A stretch of 5,819 nucleotides of DNA, from positions 1-5,819 of the forward strand of contig CASDQU010000047.1 in NCBI GenBank assembly GCA_949282835.1. Direction: 5' to 3'. Of this stretch, positions 1 through 5,225 are shown piece by piece. Numbering within the stretch: the first letter of the stretch is position 1; each line of letters starts with the position of its first letter. This DNA comes from an uncultured Bacillota bacterium. GTDB lineage: Bacteria > Bacillota > Clostridia > Christensenellales > UBA1242. Under the pieces are notes generated by a model. It searched no databases and was not told where the DNA came from. It saw nothing but the letters and a program-made list of their open reading frames with translations. The position numbers and the translations under genes are program-made.

Positions 1-167
1 TTATCTAAGTCGATATTTTGTTTTTTGATAAGTGGCATCCCATACTTGCCACTTTTTTCAAACTCGTTTCTCACAAGTTTTTGTTTGTTTTTTCGCTTTT
101 CTTCTTCATAATCTTTTTCATTTTCTGTAATAGAGAAAAGCAAATTTAATTGTTCATTATTTAACAT
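1..167 (-). CDS. Partial leftward gene, N-terminal 55 codons; possibly a DUF4417-type protein
   Basis: The reading frame is open from the ATG at 167 down to the window edge, so only the first 55 residues are present. A good Shine-Dalgarno (AAGGGAG on the minus strand, about 171-180) precedes the ATG and fixes the start. The protein begins MLNNEQLNLLFSITENEK and continues with a very charged Lys/Glu-rich helix, then the more conserved-looking stretch YGMPLIKKQNIDLD just before the edge. There is no signal peptide or membrane segment, so a cytoplasmic protein is likely. From memory, the PLIKKQ.IDLD pattern resembles the N-terminal part of DUF4417 proteins, which are common in Firmicutes genomes and their phages and have no known function. 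I could not check this. It is transcribed divergently from cwlD. Confidence 0.75.
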   Translation of the reverse strand, partial: MLNNEQLNLLFSITENEKDYEEEKRKNKQKLVRNEFEKSGKYGMPLIKKQNIDLD

Positions 168-197
168 TTAAATCTCCCTTTATTTTAATACAAAAAG

Positions 198-227
198 AGA
201 ATAACATTGAAATTTTGCATATTTCAA
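198..227 (-). promoter_or_regulatory. Candidate sigma-A promoter for the leftward partial gene
   Basis: On the minus strand, TTGAAA (227-222, 5/6 to TTGACA) is followed after 18 bp by TATTCT (203-198, 4/6 to TATAAT). Transcription would start about 24 nt before the ATG at 167, leaving room for the AAGGGAG ribosome binding site. The -35 lies within the right arm of the inverted repeat at 203-231. Both hexamers are imperfect, so this is a moderate call. Confidence 0.35.
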
Positions 228-231
228 TATT
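203..231. repeat. Inverted repeat in the divergent intergenic region (possible operator)
   Basis: ATTGAAAT (206-213) and ATTTCAAT (221-228) are perfect 8-bp inverted arms separated by 7 bp. Extended outward they become 11-bp arms with one mismatch (203-213 and 221-231). The element sits between two divergently transcribed genes. It overlaps the likely -35 of the leftward gene and lies about 60 bp before cwlD. This position suits a dimeric regulator, but it could also be incidental AT-rich symmetry. Confidence 0.5.
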
Positions 232-245
232 TAGTGCCATGTTTT
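216..245 (+). promoter_or_regulatory. Weak sigma-E-like promoter elements upstream of cwlD
   Basis: TGCATATT (216-223) shares the ATATT core of sigma-E -35 elements. After 14 bp, CATGTTTT (238-245) begins with the CAT typical of the -10 of sporulation sigma factors. B. subtilis cwlD is known to be expressed under sigma-E and sigma-G, which is why I looked for this. The match is incomplete (about 6/8 and 5/7 by my count against the consensus I remember), so it is only a candidate. Confidence 0.2.
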
Positions 246-251
246 GATTTT

Positions 252-278
252 TTGTTATATAAAACAAGCTTATATAAT
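252..278 (+). promoter_or_regulatory. Candidate -10 TATAAT close to the cwlD start codon
   Basis: A perfect TATAAT lies at 273-278, only 10 bp before the ATG at 289. The nearest -35-like hexamer is TTGTTA at 252-257, with a short 15-bp spacer. If used, transcription would start around 285, giving a nearly leaderless message. The alternative is that this is incidental AT-rich sequence and a sporulation-type promoter further upstream is used. Confidence 0.3.
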
Positions 279-288
279 AAAATACTTT

Positions 289-975
289 ATGACATTTTTG
301 ACGATTAAAAAGAAAACTATTGTGATTGTATTGAGTATTTTAGTGGCTTTTGCAAGTGTAATTTCGGTGGCGGCAATAACAACTTCTTCTATGCCAAAGC
401 CAGAGTATACCATTGTGATTGATGCGGGACACGGCGGACGAGATGGTGGTACGGTCGGCAAACAAAGTGGGATTACAGAGAGCGAGCTAAATTTAAGGTA
501 TGCAAAGACTTTGGAAAGGCTATGTCATGATTATGGAATAGGGGTTGTCATGACGCGAAAAGATATGAACGGACTTTATGACGAAAATGCCTCAAATAAA
601 AAGAAGAGTGAAATGGAAAAGCGCAAAAATATTATCAATAATAGCGGCGCGGATTTGATGATTAGTTTGCATATGAATAGCTTTCCGCTTTCCTCTTGCA
701 GCGGAGCGCAAGTTTTTTATGGCCGCGGCAAAAGTAGCGGCGAGCGCCTTGCCAAAAGTGTGCAACAATCGTTATGTCAAGGTTTTTCCAATGCAAGAGG
801 CTATGTGACGGTTGGCGACTACTTTGTGCTTAATTATTCAACCATTCCAGCGGTGCTTGTAGAGTGCGGCTTTTTATCTAATCCAGAGGAAGAGAAAAAT
901 CTTCAAAATAAAGAATATGAAGAAAGGTTTTGTTATGCTCTGCTTGCAGGAATACTTGCATATTTTAAGATGTAG
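289..975 (+). CDS. cwlD: N-acetylmuramoyl-L-alanine amidase, Amidase_3 family, CwlD-like
   Basis: This is a zinc-dependent amidase that cleaves the bond between N-acetylmuramic acid and L-alanine in peptidoglycan. In Bacillus CwlD acts with PdaA to make muramic-delta-lactam in the spore cortex. From the ATG at 289 the protein has 228 residues, close to the family's usual length of about 240. A Lys-rich N-terminus and one hydrophobic segment (about 10-30) form a signal anchor, so the enzyme domain is outside the membrane. Amidase motifs follow in order: VIDAGHGGRDGG (zinc His48), GITESELNL (Glu64), SLHMNS (His128) and VECGFLSNPEE (catalytic Glu192). The frame is also open back to a TTG at 244, but that would put a non-signal stretch before the Lys-rich region. 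Neither start has a visible Shine-Dalgarno. CwlD is favoured over other amidases by size, single anchor, lack of extra domains and the sporulation setting. Confidence 0.85.
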   Translation: MTFLTIKKKTIVIVLSILVAFASVISVAAITTSSMPKPEYTIVIDAGHGGRDGGTVGKQSGITESELNLRYAKTLERLCHDYGIGVVMTRKDMNGLYDENASNKKKSEMEKRKNIINNSGADLMISLHMNSFPLSSCSGAQVFYGRGKSSGERLAKSVQQSLCQGFSNARGYVTVGDYFVLNYSTIPAVLVECGFLSNPEEEKNLQNKEYEERFCYALLAGILAYFKM

Positions 976-1020
976 ACAAGGATAAACTTTTGCCTTTTAG
1001 ACGACAAATTTCTATTTTTT

Positions 1021-1049
1021 TAGCCTCTTTTTTCGGGGGGGGGTATAAT
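1021..1049 (+). promoter_or_regulatory. Promoter with a nine-G tract abutting the -10 TATAAT
   Basis: A perfect TATAAT at 1044-1049 is immediately preceded by nine consecutive G (1035-1043). The -35 is poor: TAGCCT (1021-1026) at 17 bp or TTAGCC (1020-1025) at 18 bp, each about 3/6 to consensus. The expected start site near 1056 gives a leader of about 27 nt with the strong RBS AGGGAAGG (1074-1081). The G tract occupies half of the -35/-10 spacer, so gain or loss of G residues would change spacing and probably promoter strength. Confidence 0.6.
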
Positions 1050-1082
1050 AGAGGGTGAAATTTTAATACTAATAGGGAAGGT

Positions 1083-1991
1083 ATGAAAAAGAGTTATAAG
1101 ATTGTATACATAATTTTATCTTTTTGTTTTGTATTAGTATTTGGCGTTGTTGGGACGCTATGTTTTCCAGTTGTTAACCTTTCAGTCGGCGGAAAAGTTA
1201 AATTTTCTGCTCCGACCTATTCTGTTTCGGTGAATACAAGCGAGTTTTTGTATGACACATCTTTATGGGACACCATGGAGATGCCATATATGATGTTTGT
1301 GACACCTAATGAGCTAGTCATGGATGGCGGAGATATATTAGATGACACTGATGGCGATTTAGTATTCGATAGCAGCCAAGCAACTTTTAACACTAATTGG
1401 CTAAATAGGCGAATTGACGAAGGACAAGGGCTTTATATTGAGCCAGGAAATGAGCCGGCATACACAACCGATGTCTTTACTTTTGACCAAAGGTATGACA
1501 GTGTGGCTACTTTTTCTATGATGTTTGCAGTTTGTACAAATGGCAATGATATAACTATGGACATATTTTTGTTGATAAATAGTGATATAGAAAATTCCTT
1601 TGTATTATTTAATTATTCGCAAGAGGGAAGCTATTCAAATTACTATCTAATGAAGTTCGATGATGGCAGTGAGCTTGAAATAGTGCTTTCACACAGACTA
1701 TTCAATACAGACGGATTATCTTTTGAAAAGTCAATAGACGCACTTTACTCACAAGTTGGACAACCTTTCTTTAGACAGGTACTTGATGAGAGCGGAAATC
1801 CAAAGATTACCACTCCTAAATGTATCAGTATTGAAAAAATCAATAAAACTTGTACCTATTACAATATGGTAACTTCTCAGTCACTTAACTTCTTTGCTAA
1901 TGGCTTTTTAGGCTCAACTGGTATATCTAACCTCTATACTTTTGAAAAGACTGAAGATAGCAGATATATTCACAATGAAGCTCATAGATAA
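1083..1991 (+). CDS. Exported or membrane-anchored protein of unknown function
   Basis: I do not recognise this 302-residue protein. It starts with a classic signal or anchor: MKKSYK, then a hydrophobic stretch (about 7-30). The -1 residue before Cys27 is Leu, which does not fit a lipobox, so it is not an obvious lipoprotein. The rest is hydrophilic, acidic and rich in Ser, Thr, Asn, Tyr and Phe. Alternating polar and hydrophobic residues suggest beta-sheet, for example NLSVGGKVKFSAP (32-44) just after the membrane. There is a DGGDILDDTDGD acidic cluster (81-92) that could bind metal, but the spacing is not a clear EF-hand or dockerin. I see no repeats, LPXTG motif or catalytic signature. The start is fixed by AGGGAAGG, 1-8 nt upstream of the ATG. 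It has its own promoter with a poly-G tract and no visible terminator. An extracellular surface or adhesion-type role is only an inference. Confidence 0.8.
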   Translation: MKKSYKIVYIILSFCFVLVFGVVGTLCFPVVNLSVGGKVKFSAPTYSVSVNTSEFLYDTSLWDTMEMPYMMFVTPNELVMDGGDILDDTDGDLVFDSSQATFNTNWLNRRIDEGQGLYIEPGNEPAYTTDVFTFDQRYDSVATFSMMFAVCTNGNDITMDIFLLINSDIENSFVLFNYSQEGSYSNYYLMKFDDGSELEIVLSHRLFNTDGLSFEKSIDALYSQVGQPFFRQVLDESGNPKITTPKCISIEKINKTCTYYNMVTSQSLNFFANGFLGSTGISNLYTFEKTEDSRYIHNEAHR

Positions 1992-2101
1992 AATGATGAA
2001 AGAGAAAAGCAAGGCAGGAGCGAATAGAGGCGGCAATCAAACAGGCGAACGAACAAAACAAGGAAGAAGAGATGCCTACCAATAAAAAAAAGAGAATATA
2101 G
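1992..2101 (+). other. Purine-rich stretch with short overlapping open frames; possible gene remnant
   Basis: Between 1999 and 2072 there are only two T residues in 74 nt, quite unlike the flanks. One frame, open from just after a TGA at 1997-1999 to a TAG at 2099-2101, reads ...ERIEAAIKQANEQNKEEE... and ends NKKKRI. It has the look of a charged helical protein tail but no usable start except an internal ATG near its end. A second frame offers an ATG at 1993 and 30 codons ending at TAA 2083-2085 (MMKEKSKAGANRGG...), with no ribosome binding site. I treat neither as an intact gene. A decayed 3' gene end is one explanation; composition bias alone is another. Confidence 0.3.
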
Positions 2102-2109
2102 CTAATAAC

Positions 2110-2138
2110 TTTACAAAATTTTAATAATTTGCTATCCT
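2110..2138 (+). promoter_or_regulatory. Candidate sigma-A promoter for the guanylate kinase gene
   Basis: TTTACA (2110-2115, 5/6) is followed after exactly 17 bp by TATCCT (2133-2138, 4/6). A start near 2145 gives a short leader containing AAGGAG (2148-2153), five bases before the ATG. An overlapping second TATCCT lies at 2138-2143. Confidence 0.45.
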
Positions 2139-2158
2139 ATCCTTATTAAGGAGCAACA

Positions 2159-2731
2159 ATGTTTATTATTATTTCAGGCATTTCTTCAAGTGGAAAAAAC
2201 ACCGTTATGAATAATCTTGTGAAAGAGAGGAAAAACTTAAAAATTCTTGAGCACTCATCTGTCACTACAAGAGAGCCGAGGGAAAGCGATAAAAGTTTTA
2301 ATACCTATTTCTACACAAGCCAAGAAGAATTTTTGCAAATGGTAGATGAAGGCAAGTTTGTCGAGCATGAAGAGGTGCATGGCAACTATTATGGTGTGCT
2401 TAAAAAGCCTCTTGACAGGGTGGTAAAAGATAAAGAATATGACTATATTCGAGATATTGATGTAAAGGGCAATTTGAGTATACGAAAGTATCTCAAAGGC
2501 AAATGCCGCGTTTTATCAATTTTTTTGGACGCTCCAGATGAGGTGCTAATCGATAGACTGCGCAAAAGAGGAGATAGCGAAGAGCAAATAAAAATTCGCT
2601 TAAGTAGAAAAGATTTTGAAAGAGCGCATAAGAAATACTATGACCTTGTCATAGAAAACATTGATTTGAAAAAAACCTTGAAAATTATCAATGATTATAT
2701 GGATGAGATAAAAGAAAAAGACAGCAACTAG
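2159..2731 (+). CDS. gmk: Guanylate kinase (or guanylate-kinase-like protein)
   Basis: Guanylate kinase phosphorylates GMP (and dGMP) with ATP in cytoplasmic purine nucleotide metabolism. The 190-residue length is normal for the family. Visible landmarks are the P-loop GISSSGKNT (7-15), SVTTREPR (34-41) with the GMP-phosphate residues Ser34, Arg38 and Arg41, Tyr50, Glu69, the GNYYG motif (75-79), DID (99-101), and the arginine-rich lid RLRKRGDSEEQIKIRL (133-148). The C-terminal helix with YYDLVIEN (160-167) matches the usual YD.VV.N. Oddities: Asn replaces Ser after the P-loop Lys (B. subtilis Gmk has Gly there). Val80 stands where Thr/Ser normally contacts guanine. The usual G.DY.F is degenerate (FNTYFY). 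It has its own promoter and a strong SD upstream, and two terminator hairpins downstream. It is probably active; a divergent paralogue is possible. Confidence 0.85.
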   Translation: MFIIISGISSSGKNTVMNNLVKERKNLKILEHSSVTTREPRESDKSFNTYFYTSQEEFLQMVDEGKFVEHEEVHGNYYGVLKKPLDRVVKDKEYDYIRDIDVKGNLSIRKYLKGKCRVLSIFLDAPDEVLIDRLRKRGDSEEQIKIRLSRKDFERAHKKYYDLVIENIDLKKTLKIINDYMDEIKEKDSN

Positions 2732-2760
2732 ACAACCTAAAATGGTTGTTTTTTTATTTT
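2731..2760 (+). terminator. Rho-independent terminator after gmk
   Basis: ACAACC (2732-2737) and GGTTGT (2744-2749) form a perfect 6-bp stem with a 6-nt TAAAAT loop, directly followed by a T-rich tract (2750-2760). It begins at the gmk stop codon, leaving essentially no 3' untranslated spacer. Confidence 0.75.
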
Positions 2761-2761
2761 T

Positions 2762-2784
2762 AAAAGAGTCTAGCGCTCTTTTTT
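2762..2784 (+). terminator. Second, tandem terminator hairpin
   Basis: AAAAGAG (2762-2768) pairs with CTCTTTT (2776-2782), with a possible extra T-G pair inside and a short loop, ending in a run of T (2779-2784). It lies just behind the first hairpin. The two together should insulate spoIIE from gmk transcription. Confidence 0.6.
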
Positions 2785-2868
2785 CGTTAAACCCTAAAAA
2801 TGCAAGATAAATTGGCAGAAAAGAGGAATTTTTAATTTTTTAAAAGCATTCTTCAAAAAATGAGCAAT

Positions 2869-2877
2869 TTTGACAAT
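2869..2877 (-). promoter_or_regulatory. Spo0A-box-like site upstream of spoIIE
   Basis: On the minus strand the site reads ATTGTCAAA, an 8/9 match to the 0A box TTTGTCRAA. On the plus strand the same bases contain a perfect TTGACA (2870-2875), so the site could be a sigma-A -35, a Spo0A site, or both. In B. subtilis spoIIE is directly activated by phosphorylated Spo0A, which makes the regulatory reading attractive. I cannot prove it from sequence. Confidence 0.4.
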
Positions 2878-2885
2878 TATAGACA

Positions 2886-2899
2886 GCTGTATATACAGC
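2886..2899. repeat. Perfect 14-bp palindrome in the spoIIE control region
   Basis: GCTGTATATACAGC equals its own reverse complement. It contains TATACA (2892-2897), which could serve as a -10 placed 16 bp after TTGACA (2870-2875), or as a -35-like element 21 bp before the TATAAT at 2919. A dimeric DNA-binding protein occupying it would control either promoter. It resembles CTG...CAG operator half-sites, but the spacing does not fit the E. coli LexA box, and it is unlike the Gram-positive LexA site. Confidence 0.6.
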
Positions 2900-2924
2900 A
2901 AGTTCATAATTTTCCTCTTATAAT
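2892..2924 (+). promoter_or_regulatory. Candidate spoIIE promoter with TATAAT and unusually long spacing
   Basis: TATAAT at 2919-2924 lies just before the strong RBS AAAGGTGGAG (2927-2936). There is no -35 at 17 bp. A weak -35-like TATACA lies 21 bp upstream. B. subtilis spoIIE is known for a sigma-A promoter with 21-bp spacing that depends on Spo0A, so the architecture may be shared. The start site would be near 2931, leaving a very short leader. The competing reading is TTGACA (2870-2875), 16 bp, TATACA, with a start near 2904. Confidence 0.4.
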
Positions 2925-2941
2925 AGAAAGGTGGAGAAATT

Positions 2942-5218
2942 ATGAAAAACAAGTTAAATTACATAATCTATTTTCTTTTATATGTCTTGCTGTTTTTTGT
3001 GCTGTCAAGGGCGAGTATTTATAACGAAATTTATCCTTTTGCTTTTGCAATGCTGTTCGCTCTTGCATGGGCAAATCAAAAAGTCTGGCTAATTGCTCCT
3101 GCCTATTTGGCGGGCTATTTGATTAACTATCATGATTTTGAGGCTGTGCTTTGTGCTTTTTGCGTAGTATTACTCTTAATTGTGCCTTATTATATTCACC
3201 TTTTAACCAAAAAGCCGATGGCTAAATGGGAGCTTTTTCTCTATGCTTTTTTAAGCCAAATTTCTATGGTGGCATTTAATATAACGGGCGGAGTTAATTT
3301 GGCTTTTGTCATACTAGAGCCTGTTTTAGGATTATTATTCTTATTATGCACCATTTCCATATTTGAGCCGCTTATTATACGCGGATTTTCTAGCAGGCTT
3401 ACAGTTGCCGAACTTGCCTGCGGCGCTCTCACATTAATGGCAATAGGTGACGGGCTTGCCAGTTTAAATATTTCAGGATTTTCCTTTGTAAAACTTTTTG
3501 TCAGTTTATCAGTCCTTATAATTGTTTATGCTGGGAAAGGGTATCTTGCCTTGTATTTTGCATCTATTATGGGTATAGGCACTCTGCTTGGCAATAATAA
3601 CGCCCTTTTTATTGCTCCATTTATCATTTGGGCGCTTGCTGCTACTTTGTTTAAATTTCAAAATAGAATTTTCCCTGCGCTAGCTTTGATTGCCAGCGAG
3701 GCGCTGATAGGATATTATTTTCAGCTTTATTACTCTTTTGGAATAATTGAATTTTTGCCTTGTATATTAAGCACGCTTATCTTTTTAGCCCTTCCTAAAA
3801 AATTCTATAAAAAACTTGCCATTCTCTTTTCTTCTTCAAATGAGCGAATGGCGATAAAGAGTGTGATAAATAGAAATCGCGACCTTATTCATCGAAGATT
3901 AAATAATCTTTCTGAAGTATTTTTTGATATGAACAATGTTTTTAAAAAGATGATAAAAAGCCAAATGAGTGAAGAAGAAGTTACCGAAATGCTCTATGAG
4001 GAGATAAAAAACACCATTTGCAAGGGTTGTAGCGAGCAAAAACATTGTCATAGAACTTTTAGTGAAGACACAAAATTGGTCTTCAAGCAGCTTATAAAGG
4101 TTGCTATAGAAAGAGGAAAGGTGACACTTTTAGACCTTCCAAGTTATCTTGCCTCACGCTGCGGCAAGAGCAATGTGCTAATAAGCGAAATCAACACCTT
4201 GACAAGTCAGTATAAATCTTATTCAAAACTTGTAGGCAATGTAGATACAAGCAAACTTCTTATCTCAGACCAGCTTAGCGGCATAAGCGGGCTTATGAAA
4301 GATTTGTCGACAGAAGTGGACAGCCTTATATCTTTTGATAGCGCAAGGGAAGAAGCTTTGATAAGCGAGCTTATCTCTTCTAATATTGTTTGCAGTGATG
4401 CGGTTGTCTATGAAAAAGATGCCAAAACTTCAATGGCAAGTGTGGTGGTAAGAGAAGAAGACGCAAACAAACTCAAATTGCCTTCAATAGTTTCTAAGAT
4501 TTGCAATCAAAAGATGACTATCTATGATATAGTGCCAACAGAAAAAGCTGGGCTTGTCAATGTCAATTTAAAAACTGCTCCATCTTATGATTGTATATTT
4601 GGTCTTGCCTCTCAGCCGAGGTCGGGCAGTAATATTTCTGGCGACTGTCATAGTATTGAAAGGCTAGATGGCGATAAGTTTATGTTTGCTATTTGTGATG
4701 GCATGGGAAGTGGTGAAAAGGCGAGCGAAAAGAGCGAAACTACAATAGATTTAATAGAAAATTTTTATAAGGCTGGCTTTGACAATGAAATCATACTTTC
4801 TTCAGTCAATAAATTGTTAAATTTAGAAAAAGATGATATATTTTCAACTATTGACCTATGCACTGTAGATTTAAAAAGTGGAATTGCCGATTTTGTTAAA
4901 ATGGGCGCAAGCTCTTCATATATACGAGGAGAAGAGGGGTGTAAGATAATTGAAAGCGGCTCACTGCCAATAGGAGTATTGCAAGAGGCAAAAGCCATTA
5001 CAAAAAAGGTGGTCTTAAAGGAGAAAGATTTTATAATAATCTGCTCTGATGGTATAAACGACTCATTTGGCAGTGATAGCGAGTTTAAAGATTTTTTACT
5101 CACCATAAAATCGGCAAATCCTCAAGAGCAAGCAGATTTAATTTTGCAGCGCGCCAAGGCAAATAACAATGGCTATGCGGTAGACGATATGACTTGTATT
5201 GTTGTGAAAATAATTTAA
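2942..5218 (+). CDS. spoIIE: Stage II sporulation protein E (SpoIIE), membrane PP2C-type phosphatase
   Basis: SpoIIE dephosphorylates SpoIIAA in the forespore, freeing sigma-F from SpoIIAB, and also acts at the polar septum through FtsZ. The 758 residues are slightly shorter than B. subtilis SpoIIE (827). The first ~290 residues hold about ten to twelve hydrophobic membrane segments. A soluble regulatory region follows (about 300-540) with a cysteine cluster C360KGC363 and C369, plus C407. The C-terminal PP2C domain (about 545-758) carries the metal aspartates: SGD (Asp568), CDGMGSG (Asp586), CSDG (Asp703) and DDMT (Asp748/749). It also has FSTIDLCTVDL (634-644), FVKMGAS (651-657) and SLPIGVL (674-680). 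The start is supported by AAAGGTGGAG six to fifteen bases upstream. All catalytic residues are present, so it should be active. It is preceded by terminators and a complex control region and followed by tilS. Confidence 0.95.
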   Translation: MKNKLNYIIYFLLYVLLFFVLSRASIYNEIYPFAFAMLFALAWANQKVWLIAPAYLAGYLINYHDFEAVLCAFCVVLLLIVPYYIHLLTKKPMAKWELFLYAFLSQISMVAFNITGGVNLAFVILEPVLGLLFLLCTISIFEPLIIRGFSSRLTVAELACGALTLMAIGDGLASLNISGFSFVKLFVSLSVLIIVYAGKGYLALYFASIMGIGTLLGNNNALFIAPFIIWALAATLFKFQNRIFPALALIASEALIGYYFQLYYSFGIIEFLPCILSTLIFLALPKKFYKKLAILFSSSNERMAIKSVINRNRDLIHRRLNNLSEVFFDMNNVFKKMIKSQMSEEEVTEMLYEEIKNTICKGCSEQKHCHRTFSEDTKLVFKQLIKVAIERGKVTLLDLPSYLASRCGKSNVLISEINTLTSQYKSYSKLVGNVDTSKLLISDQLSGISGLMKDLSTEVDSLISFDSAREEALISELISSNIVCSDAVVYEKDAKTSMASVVVREEDANKLKLPSIVSKICNQKMTIYDIVPTEKAGLVNVNLKTAPSYDCIFGLASQPRSGSNISGDCHSIERLDGDKFMFAICDGMGSGEKASEKSETTIDLIENFYKAGFDNEIILSSVNKLLNLEKDDIFSTIDLCTVDLKSGIADFVKMGASSSYIRGEEGCKIIESGSLPIGVLQEAKAITKKVVLKEKDFIIICSDGINDSFGSDSEFKDFLLTIKSANPQEQADLILQRAKANNNGYAVDDMTCIVVKII

Positions 5219-5225
5219 AAAAAGG

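Noticed and set aside
270..461. 63-codon open frame on the minus strand inside cwlD
   Set aside because: It lies antisense to a gene with clear amidase motifs, lacks a ribosome binding site and has no recognisable features.
979..1021. Possible terminator after cwlD (T-rich tract at 1015-1021)
   Set aside because: Only a 4-bp AAGG/CCTT stem with a 10-nt loop can be drawn, and it is not adjacent to the T run.
1024..1054. CCTCT/AGAGG hairpin around the poly-G tract
   Set aside because: The stem is only 5 bp with a loop of more than 20 nt, so it is not stable enough to report.
1035..1055. G-quadruplex at the poly-G tract
   Set aside because: There is one G9 run and one nearby GGG. A canonical four-run quadruplex with loops is not present.
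1103..1170. Lipoprotein signal at Cys27 of the 302-residue protein
   Set aside because: The residues before the Cys are G-T-L, and Leu at -1 does not fit the lipobox requirement for Gly, Ala or Ser.
1993..2085. Small ORF of 30 codons (MMKEKSKAGANRGG...) right after the 302-residue gene
   Set aside because: There is no Shine-Dalgarno, the composition is low-complexity and basic, and all three frames are open for 10 or more codons because the stretch lacks T.
2886..2899. LexA/SOS box at the spoIIE palindrome
   Set aside because: The E. coli box has CTG and CAG ten bases apart, here six, and the Gram-positive box is GAAC-N4-GTTC. Neither fits.
3241..3432. 63-codon open frame on the minus strand inside spoIIE
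   Set aside because: It is opposite the membrane domain of spoIIE, with no RBS or promoter and an unconvincing composition.
4765..5106. 113-codon open frame on the minus strand inside spoIIE
   Set aside because: It is opposite the highly conserved PP2C domain. The Ser/Phe-rich sequence is typical of an antisense shadow, and there is no RBS.
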